Below, one piece after another: positions 1-4,371 of a stretch of DNA of 5,744 nt. Positions within the stretch are counted from its first letter, which is position 1. The number at the start of each line of letters is the position of its first letter. The notes beneath the pieces are model-generated. The model was not told the origin of the DNA and did not search any database. It was given only the letters and a program-made list of their open reading frames with translations. Origin of the DNA: Kordiimonadaceae bacterium (GTDB taxonomy: Bacteria; Pseudomonadota; Alphaproteobacteria; Sphingomonadales; Kordiimonadaceae); assembly GCA_016763495.1 (NCBI GenBank), contig JAESTR010000186.1, positions 1 through 5,744 of the forward strand, read 5' to 3'. The position numbers were made by a program, and so were the translations under genes.

Positions 1-57
1 AAATACATTGTAAAGAATGCCGCAGCCTTGTGTGCTGCAAAAATGGAATATGTTTGA
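1..57 (+). CDS. C-terminal end of an upstream gene, cut by the window edge
   Basis: Frame 1 is open from the first base to a TGA at 55-57 and encodes 18 residues (KYIVKNAAALCAAKMEYV). They read like an amphipathic C-terminal helix. The TGA overlaps the ATG of puuD as TGATG, the usual arrangement of translationally coupled genes in an operon, and this is the main support for the frame being real. The fragment is too short to name. A purine-catabolic gene would fit the context, but that is inference. The puuD frame also stays open upstream of its ATG, but gives a Cys-rich stretch unlike PuuD N-termini. Confidence 0.45.
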   Translation, partial: KYIVKNAAALCAAKMEYV

Positions 58-1250
58 TGGAACTTGATATCGTCCCTTGGCTTAATATGGTCCTTCGTTG
101 GTTACACTTCATTACTGGTATTGCTTGGATTGGGTCCTCCTTTTATTTTGTTTGGTTGGACAATAATCTGGAAGAGCCAAAGATTAAGAAAAAGGGCATG
201 TCCGGAGAGCTGTGGGCTGTGCACGGTGGTGGTTTTTATCATAAGCAAAAATATGCTGTTGCCCCGGAAGGCATGCCGGACAACCTACATTGGTTCAAGT
301 GGGAAGCGTATTTCACATGGATGAGCGGTTTTGCGCTGCTGTCTCTGGTGTATTATTACGGTGCTGAATTGTTTCTTATCGACAAAGCCAAAATTGCTTT
401 CAGTCAGTGGCAAGCAATTGGGGTTAGTCTTGGGTTTATCTTTGGCGGCTGGATTATTTATGACGGCTTATGCCGCAGTCCGCTTAGTAAAAACAACAAA
501 ACCCTCGGGATTGTGTGGTTTCTTATACTTACCGCAGCGGCGTATGCGCTAACTAAAATATTCTCTGACCGTGCGGCCTTTTTGCATGTGGGTGCCATCG
601 CTGGTACCGCCATGGCATTCAATGTGTTTATGATCATTATCCCAAACCAGAAAAAAGTGGTCGCATCGCTTATTGCGGGGGAAGAGCCAGACCCAAAATT
701 GGGGCAAATAGGCAAACAGCGCTCATTGCATAATAATTATATGACCCTGCCGGTGCTGTTGATGATGATCAGTAACCATTATCCGATGACATTTTCAAAC
801 CCGTATAACTGGCTTGTGCTAGCGGGCCTTGCCCTAGTGGGTGTGATGGTGCGGCATCATTTCAATATGCGGCACAAAGGCACGGCGACACCGGCACTAC
901 CTGTTGCTGCTATCGCGTTATTGGTGGGCATAATGTTCTTTGCAGCGGACATGGACGCGCGAAAGCGGGCGGCATTTGGTGATGTGGATAGCTCGTTTGC
1001 CCAAGTTCAAGTGATCATCGATACGCATTGCACCAGTTGCCATTCTGCCAAGCCAACACATGAGGCCTTTGATGCAGCGCCCGGCGGTGTGAAATTTGAT
1101 ACTGTAGCTGAAATCCAGAACGCCGCGCCGCGTATATTGGAGCAAGCAGTAAAATCTGATATCATGCCACTTGGCAATGAAACAGAAATGACGGACACTG
1201 ACCGTGCCATTTTAGGGCAGTGGATCAGAGACGGGGCGAAGGGACAATAA
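57..1250 (+). CDS. puuD: PuuD-type membrane urate oxidase (urate hydroxylase) with C-terminal cytochrome c domain
   Basis: This integral inner-membrane enzyme oxidises urate to 5-hydroxyisourate. In the characterised family it passes electrons through its own cytochrome c domain to the respiratory chain instead of making hydrogen peroxide. The 397-residue product has about eight hydrophobic segments (roughly 11-34, 86-107, 117-137, 149-168, 176-195, 229-243, 250-267, 280-298). The first carries the family-like RWLHFITGIAWIGSSFYFVWLD. The C-terminal part, presumably periplasmic, has the heme c motif CTSCH at 325-329 and MPLGNETEMT from Met370, the probable axial Met ligand. The length fits the family. 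The frame stays open to a GTG at 30, but ATG 57 gives the family-like N-terminus and overlaps the previous gene's stop (TGATG). The Shine-Dalgarno sequence is weak, so coupled translation is likely. One base separates it from allA. The family assignment is firm; the electron route is inferred from the family. Confidence 0.93.
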   Translation: MELDIVPWLNMVLRWLHFITGIAWIGSSFYFVWLDNNLEEPKIKKKGMSGELWAVHGGGFYHKQKYAVAPEGMPDNLHWFKWEAYFTWMSGFALLSLVYYYGAELFLIDKAKIAFSQWQAIGVSLGFIFGGWIIYDGLCRSPLSKNNKTLGIVWFLILTAAAYALTKIFSDRAAFLHVGAIAGTAMAFNVFMIIIPNQKKVVASLIAGEEPDPKLGQIGKQRSLHNNYMTLPVLLMMISNHYPMTFSNPYNWLVLAGLALVGVMVRHHFNMRHKGTATPALPVAAIALLVGIMFFAADMDARKRAAFGDVDSSFAQVQVIIDTHCTSCHSAKPTHEAFDAAPGGVKFDTVAEIQNAAPRILEQAVKSDIMPLGNETEMTDTDRAILGQWIRDGAKGQ

Positions 1251-1251
1251 G

Positions 1252-1755
1252 ATGGTTCGTACGTTGAAAGCTGAGCCGTTAACAGCGGAAGCCTTTGCGC
1301 CTTACGGGGACGTGATTGCAACGTTGGACCATGAAAATCAGTTCACGATCAATTACGGCAATACTACCCGTTATCATGACATGATGAAAGTGGACGTGGC
1401 GGATGAGGGCGGTAGCCCGTGTGTCAACATTTTTCGCTCACACCCCTTGTCGCAGCCGATCATTATAAAATTGATGGAACGGCACCCACTCGGCAGCCAG
1501 TCTTTTTTACCTCTCGGGTGCGAAAACCCTTATTTGGTCGTAGTGGCTGAAGCTGGTGAGCTAGATTTACAGAAAATCCGCGTGTTCCTTGCGCAGCCAA
1601 ATCAAGGTGTAAATTATCATAAAGGGGTTTGGCACCATTTTTCGTTGGCGCTAGGTAAGACAACCGACTTTCTTGTTATAGACAGAAAAGGCGGAGGCGA
1701 AAATTTGGAGGAATATGAGCTTCCGCATGCGGCACAAATAGTAATTCAGATCTAG
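1252..1755 (+). CDS. allA: Ureidoglycolate lyase (AllA family)
   Basis: The enzyme cleaves ureidoglycolate to glyoxylate and urea (EC 4.3.2.3), the last step of allantoin breakdown, in the cytoplasm. The 167-residue product has the usual family length and hallmarks: the N-terminal pattern PLTAEAFAPYGDVI (9-22), ERHPLGSQSFLPL (76-88), and the cupin-like segment QGVNYHKGVWHH (118-129), whose histidines lie in the active-site region. The ATG follows the puuD stop by one base. A good ribosome site (AAGGGA, 1239-1244) lies inside the end of puuD, so the two genes are very probably co-transcribed. Older annotations call the family ureidoglycolate hydrolase; that activity releases ammonia and carbon dioxide instead of urea and cannot be told apart from sequence alone. 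No clear terminator follows the gene. Confidence 0.92.
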   Translation: MVRTLKAEPLTAEAFAPYGDVIATLDHENQFTINYGNTTRYHDMMKVDVADEGGSPCVNIFRSHPLSQPIIIKLMERHPLGSQSFLPLGCENPYLVVVAEAGELDLQKIRVFLAQPNQGVNYHKGVWHHFSLALGKTTDFLVIDRKGGGENLEEYELPHAAQIVIQI

Positions 1756-1864
1756 CTTTAGCGGACCTGTTTGGATGAAATCACTGATACGTTCGTTCCT
1801 CCCATGAATAGAGTAATTAAAAATTAAGAAAGCTGCTTTAGTGTCTGTTCTTGTCAATTGGGGT

Positions 1865-1892
1865 TTGACTTGATCCTTATTGTAATTATATC
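1865..1892 (+). promoter_or_regulatory. Candidate sigma-70 type promoter for the binding-protein gene
   Basis: TTGACT (1865-1870) resembles a -35 box, and TATATC (1887-1892) lies 16 bp further on. The site is about 40 bp before the downstream ATG, in the 179-bp spacer after allA. The -35 arm is also half of a short inverted repeat (GTCAA at 1853-1857, TTGAC at 1865-1869), which may be an operator or chance. The -10 match is only 4 of 6. The rest of the spacer (1756-1852) shows no terminator or RNA that I can support. Confidence 0.35.
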
Positions 1893-1934
1893 GTAAAAAC
1901 AGTGGTTTACACTGAAATTATAAGCAATTTTTGA

Positions 1935-2705
1935 ATGCAATATGGGTGTTTCTTGAGAATCTTTTTGTTAACCATGATGCTGTTAACACCGAGTTGGTCA
2001 TTGGCGGCAGAAGAACTGGTTACACTTGCTACGCGGCAAAGTATTCCACCTTACGTGAATGCCGGTGCTGTTGGCGGTATTGAAATAGATATCGTGTCAG
2101 CAATTTTTGCTGAGGCTAATATTCCTGTTAAATTTGAGCAGATGCCGCATGTACGTATGTTACCTTCCTTTGTACGCGGCCGTGTGGATGGTGTGTTGAC
2201 GCAGTCTGCGACTAATAAAACTGCTGGCTGCGCAACAGACTGGTATATGGCCCATACGAATGTGGGCATTAGTTTGGCGTCCAATAATTTCCGTATTTCA
2301 AAACTAAGTGATTTACATAACCGTACTGTCGTGGCGTTTGTTGGGGCAAAGGGTGGTTTGCATCCGGATTATGGGGAGGCTGTTGGCAAAAGCCCTCAGT
2401 ATTTTGAAGGTGATTTTCAAACGACGCATGTGGAACTGATATATAAACGCCGGTTTGATGTGGCCATCGGGGATGAATGGATTCTGCGGTTGGCGCAGCG
2501 TGAGCATTTTGATCGGACAGGTATGTACGCAGAACTTCGCATTCATACTATATTGAAGCCATCGCTATTTTCAGCGCGTTTTTACGAGCAAGAGACATGT
2601 GACCGCTTTAATGCAGCGCTAAAGAGGCTGAGGGTCTCGGGTGCTTATGATGCAATAATGACAAAGCATCATGAGCGTATAGCTATCCCCGGAGGCATGC
2701 GCTGA
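1935..2705 (+). CDS. Periplasmic substrate-binding protein, SBP_bac_3-like, ligand unknown
   Basis: The 256-residue product starts with a typical Sec signal peptide: a hydrophobic core around 7-22 and probable cleavage after SLA at 22-24. The mature part follows the bilobal pattern of amino-acid-type binding proteins. LVTLATRQSIPPYV (28-41) is the first strand. GGIEIDIVSAIFAEANIPVKFEQMP (47-71) matches the family's G-x-E-x-D-hydrophobic motif. RGRVDGVLTQSA (81-92) leads to the hinge, and YKRRFDVAIGDEW (170-182) belongs to the second lobe. The mature protein has two cysteines (99 and 222), which could pair in the periplasm. The segment SATNKTAG (91-98) lacks the arginine that usually holds an amino acid's carboxylate, so a classic amino acid ligand is doubtful. 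No permease or ATPase gene is adjacent, so it may serve a distant transporter or act as a sensor or stand-alone binding protein. The start has no strong ribosome site. It converges with the DUF1330-like gene, 18 bp away. Confidence 0.8.
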   Translation: MQYGCFLRIFLLTMMLLTPSWSLAAEELVTLATRQSIPPYVNAGAVGGIEIDIVSAIFAEANIPVKFEQMPHVRMLPSFVRGRVDGVLTQSATNKTAGCATDWYMAHTNVGISLASNNFRISKLSDLHNRTVVAFVGAKGGLHPDYGEAVGKSPQYFEGDFQTTHVELIYKRRFDVAIGDEWILRLAQREHFDRTGMYAELRIHTILKPSLFSARFYEQETCDRFNAALKRLRVSGAYDAIMTKHHERIAIPGGMR

Positions 2706-2723
2706 ATATCTAGCTCGGGTTTA

Positions 2724-3191
2724 TTATTGGCCAGTGCCCACACTTACTTTTTGGTGTGCTAATGCAGCCGTGCGGTGGGTGAAGGCTTTGCAGTATGCTT
2801 CATCTTCATACAAGGCAATTAGGGCAGCACTATTGGGGTAGTGTGCGATCGCGATGATATCCCAGTCTTCATTCCCGCCGATAAAGCCATGCTCAAATGC
2901 ACCGAGGGATAAAAAGCTTCCGCCAATTTTTTGGAGTGTCGGCATACTTATTTGTGCGTATCGGTTGAACGCATCTTGACCTGTTCCTGGATCAGCAGCA
3001 TGCGCTGAGCCTTCTGTATAAACGGCGATTTCCCGCAATTTGAAGAAATTTACCAGCGTGATGGGCGCGTCTGTGGGCCGCTCAAGAATATGGGCCCATT
3101 GCACTACAGTCGGGGCTGTTCCGTTACTTCCGTCCCCATACCAGTCAGCTAGTTTGGTAATGAGTTTTTCTTTGTTTTGATTGACTATCAT
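2724..3191 (-). CDS. DUF1330-like small protein (dimeric alpha/beta-barrel fold likely), function unknown
   Basis: The 155-residue cytoplasmic protein has no signal peptide or membrane segment. ITLVNFFKLRE (44-54) and the downstream DAFNRYAQISMPTLQKIGGSFLSLG (73-97), DWDIIAIAHYPNSAALIALYEDEAYCKAFTHRTAALA (109-145) fit the DUF1330/EthD-type ferredoxin-like pattern: a strand, a tyrosine-containing helix, a strand, then a PS-x-x-A-x-x-x-L/Y-x-D-x-x-Y helix with an R-x-x-A-L end. Members form dimeric barrels; most have no known reaction. The frame extends to an ATG at 3215, but that codon lies inside the palindromic operator. The ATG at 3191 is preceded by a consensus AAGGAG (+ strand 3199-3204) at 7-nt spacing, so I take 3191. 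It is divergent from the TetR gene, which probably represses it. Family assignment is moderately sure; the biological role is open. Confidence 0.75.
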   Translation of the reverse strand: MIVNQNKEKLITKLADWYGDGSNGTAPTVVQWAHILERPTDAPITLVNFFKLREIAVYTEGSAHAADPGTGQDAFNRYAQISMPTLQKIGGSFLSLGAFEHGFIGGNEDWDIIAIAHYPNSAALIALYEDEAYCKAFTHRTAALAHQKVSVGTGQ

Positions 3192-3209
3192 TGTGCGACT
3201 CCTTAAATT
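3181..3209 (+). promoter_or_regulatory. Candidate promoter for the TetR gene
   Basis: TTGACT (3181-3186) and TAAATT (3204-3209) are 17 bp apart on the + strand. Transcription would start within or just after the perfect palindrome at 3207-3224, so a bound repressor would block it. The -35 box lies within the first codons of the divergent DUF1330-like gene. The -10 matches 4 of 6 positions. Confidence 0.35.
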
Positions 3210-3224
3210 TGACATATGTCAAAT
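3207..3224. promoter_or_regulatory. Operator 1: perfect 18-bp palindrome, probable TetR binding site
   Basis: ATTTGACATATGTCAAAT is a perfect palindrome between the divergent DUF1330-like and TetR genes. Size, symmetry and position are typical of TetR-family operators. It sits just downstream of the -10 of the candidate tetR promoter and over the likely -10/start region of the opposite promoter, so one site could control both genes. Confidence 0.75.
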
Positions 3225-3249
3225 ATGGTGTTTTTTTACATATGTCAAA
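3221..3249 (-). promoter_or_regulatory. Candidate promoter for the DUF1330-like gene
   Basis: On the - strand, a perfect TTGACA (+ strand 3244-3249) is supplied by operator 2. It is followed after 15-17 bp by weak -10 candidates (CATATT or TATTTG, around 3221-3228) that run into operator 1. Both elements would be covered by repressor. The -10 is poor, so only the region, not the exact hexamer, is supported. Confidence 0.35.
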
Positions 3250-3250
3250 T
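3233..3250. promoter_or_regulatory. Operator 2: imperfect copy of the palindrome, spanning the tetR start codon
   Basis: TTTTTACATATGTCAAAT matches operator 1 at 16 of 18 positions and in the same register, 26 bp further on. Its core CATATG contains the ATG (3242-3244) taken as the start of the TetR protein. Binding here would block initiation or early elongation of tetR and cover the -35 of the opposite promoter. Confidence 0.6.
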
Positions 3251-3856
3251 TTAGTAGCTAAAAAACGTAACAACACGAAGTCTGAACGCAGCCGGGAAGA
3301 AATATTAGATGCAGCATGGGATCTGATAGCCATTCAAGGCGCGTCTGTTTCCATGGCCAAAATAGCGGCAGCGGTAGGCATGACCCGCCAGTCTATCTAT
3401 GTGCATTTCGGCAGTCGGGGTGGGTTGTTGATTGCACTTGTACGTCGTGCTGATGACAGGTTTGATATTTGGGGTGGGGTGGAAAGGGCGATATTAGAGC
3501 TGGACCCCACTAAGCGATTGGATGCTTGCCTGCGTGCTTGGTATGAATTTGTGCCTAAAATACACCCGGTCGCAAAAGACCTTATCAGCCTTCGGGCGAG
3601 TGACCCGGATGCTGCCGGTGCGTGGATAGATCGAATGGAGGATTTGCGAGATTTTCACTTGAGGCTCATTGAAACTATTGCCGCTGATGGCGCACTTGCT
3701 GACGGTTGGACAATTGAAGATGCCGCTGATTTTGTCTGGGGCATTAGCTCGGTTCAAATGTGGGATTTATTTATTAAAGACCGAAAATGGAGCGAAGAAA
3801 AAGCCACTGTGATGATCCGTAAAACCATTGCGACAACTCTGTTGAAAATCAGGTAA
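3242..3856 (+). CDS. TetR/AcrR-family transcriptional regulator
   Basis: The 204-residue DNA-binding protein has an N-terminal TetR domain: helix 1 around RSREEILDAAWDLIAIQG (16-33), then the helix-turn-helix VSMAKIAAAVGMTRQSIYVHFGSRGGLL (36-63) with the family's Y-x-H-F-x-S/N signature. The C-terminal half (about 75-204) is helical, with several Trp and Phe residues, and would form the ligand-binding and dimer part. Its inducer cannot be predicted. The start ATG at 3242 gives a normal TetR N-terminus; the upstream in-frame TTG codons at 3191 and 3209 would add residues encoded by the operator region. The ribosome site is weak (GGTG, 3227-3230). It is divergent from the DUF1330-like gene, and the twin palindromes between them indicate autoregulation and repression of the neighbour (inference). 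Weak stem-loops follow the gene. Confidence 0.9.
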   Translation: MSNLVAKKRNNTKSERSREEILDAAWDLIAIQGASVSMAKIAAAVGMTRQSIYVHFGSRGGLLIALVRRADDRFDIWGGVERAILELDPTKRLDACLRAWYEFVPKIHPVAKDLISLRASDPDAAGAWIDRMEDLRDFHLRLIETIAADGALADGWTIEDAADFVWGISSVQMWDLFIKDRKWSEEKATVMIRKTIATTLLKIR

Positions 3857-3858
3857 CA

Positions 3859-3884
3859 AATACCAACTATAGGTTGTATTTTAG
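3859..3884 (+). terminator. Weak AT-rich stem-loop after the TetR gene
   Basis: AATACCAAC (3859-3867) pairs with GTTGTATT (3873-3880), with one bulged C and a 5-nt loop, starting three bases after the stop codon. Only a short TT run follows the 3' arm, so it would be a weak terminator at best. Confidence 0.3.
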
Positions 3885-3904
3885 ATGTTTAGTTTGGTAA
3901 ATGA

Positions 3905-3925
3905 AGCCTCCGACGGGCTGTTTTT
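3905..3925 (+). terminator. Probable intrinsic terminator of the TetR gene
   Basis: AGCCT (3905-3909) pairs with GGGCT (3915-3919), including one T-G wobble, around the loop CCGAC. One G and then five T (3921-3925) follow. The stem is short, but the T run is directly downstream on the coding strand and lies 49 bp after the stop. Confidence 0.5.
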
Positions 3926-3946
3926 AAAGGAATATAAAGAAGCCCT

Positions 3947-4047
3947 AAAACGGAAAACGGGGAGCAGCTCGAAAGCGCTCCCCGATCCCAACGAATGACA
4001 AGGTGCACGATTGGGGGTCGAGTAAATTCATCCTTGCCATCTGTCAC
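3947..4047 (-). ncRNA. Candidate small RNA of about 100 nt with its own promoter and terminator
   Basis: On the - strand, a perfect TTGACA (+ strand 4075-4080) is followed after 16 bp by TAAAAA (4053-4058), which puts a start near 4045-4047. About 60 nt later comes a strong stem-loop (3984 back to 3958) and then TTTT-CCG-TTTT, as in an intrinsic terminator. Upstream of it, CCCAA and TTGGG arms around 4012-3990 could form another stem. The name and targets are unknown; I do not recognise an Rfam family. Alternatively, it is the end of a long guaD 3' untranslated region, or a 31-codon ORF (4040-3945) in the same stretch. Confidence 0.4.
3954..3984 (-). terminator. Strong intrinsic terminator, - strand
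   Basis: CGGGGAGC (3958-3965) pairs perfectly with GCTCCCCG (3977-3984). An inner GCT/AGC pairing with a CGAA loop extends it to 11 bp with one bulged A. Read on the - strand it is followed at once by TTTT (3957-3954) and, after CCG, a second TTTT. On the + strand no T run follows, so the direction is clear. It would end the candidate small RNA and any read-through from guaD. Confidence 0.75.
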
Positions 4048-4052
4048 CTATG

Positions 4053-4080
4053 TTTTTAAAGCACCCTGCGGATCTGTCAA
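4053..4080 (-). promoter_or_regulatory. Candidate promoter of the small RNA
   Basis: On the - strand, a consensus TTGACA at 4080-4075 is followed by a 16-bp spacer and TAAAAA at 4058-4053 (4 of 6). Nothing downstream codes for a recognisable protein before the terminator, which supports an RNA product. Confidence 0.4.
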
Positions 4081-4142
4081 TTAATGCAGGTTAAAAATAA
4101 CGCCAGAGCCCGCTTTAGCTGCATTTTAAGTCCTGAGGGGTG

Positions 4143-4171
4143 CATATTTGGCACAGAATGGTCCAAATATG
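4143..4171. repeat. Perfect 9-bp inverted repeat with 11-nt spacer
   Basis: CATATTTGG (4143-4151) and CCAAATATG (4163-4171) are perfect inverse copies. Arm centres are 20 bp apart, about two helical turns, which suits a dimeric regulator; as RNA it would form a hairpin without a following T run. The flanking bases allow G-T wobbles only. There is no adjacent gene start it would obviously control. Confidence 0.5.
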
Positions 4172-4286
4172 TGACGACCTAGGCGGGTCCGTATGGTTAA
4201 TGCGCGAGAAATTCTATTAAAACGTGCATTATGTACAACGGATTCTTATAATATTACTTTCGCTAGCCGCCCTAATGGGCATATCC

Positions 4287-4363
4287 CCACTTTGCGAATG
4301 AATGAGGGCCGAAAGTTAGCTTTCCAAGGCACATTGCAACTGGAGGGTTCTAGGGCAAAGTGG
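4287..4363. repeat. Nested inverted repeats just downstream of guaD
   Basis: CCACTTTGC (4287-4295) is repeated inversely as GCAAAGTGG (4355-4363). Inside lies a second hairpin, GAAAG (4311-4315) with CTTTC (4320-4324). A 7-bp pair, CCAAGGC (4324-4330) and GCCTTGG (4375-4381), overlaps the end of guaD. The guaD transcript could fold here, but no T run marks a terminator. Confidence 0.35.
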
Positions 4364-4371
4364 CCGATAAG

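Larger units (their letters stand above)
3857..4371. other. 515-bp gene-poor stretch between convergent tetR and guaD
   Basis: No convincing protein gene lies here. From left to right it holds the tetR terminator candidates, the - strand terminator with the candidate small RNA, an inverted repeat at 4143-4171, and an AT-rich part with a perfect TATAAT (4247-4252) that lacks a matching -35. It ends in a cluster of inverted repeats between 4269 and 4381. A 60-codon open frame (4193-4375, +) has no recognisable domain, no ribosome site and a composition unlike its neighbours, so I do not call it. Confidence 0.6.

Noticed and set aside
30..56. GTG start at 30 for puuD
   Set aside because: It adds the Cys-rich stretch CCKNGIC, which is unlike PuuD N-termini; the ATG at 57 fits both the family and the stop-start overlap.
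1829..1839. AAAGC-T-GCTTT palindrome after allA
   Set aside because: The loop would be one base, so it cannot form a terminator hairpin, and no T run follows.
3192..3215. Longer start (ATG at 3215) for the DUF1330-like gene
   Set aside because: That ATG is part of the palindromic operator, whereas the ATG at 3191 has a consensus ribosome site at ideal spacing.
4148..4164. TTGGCAC resembling the -24 element of a sigma-54 promoter
   Set aside because: The required GC of the -12 element is not at the right distance (the bases there are T and C), and no gene start follows.
4247..4252. Perfect TATAAT on the + strand
   Set aside because: There is no -35-like hexamer 16-18 bp upstream and no gene or RNA downstream before guaD's end; expected by chance in AT-rich DNA.
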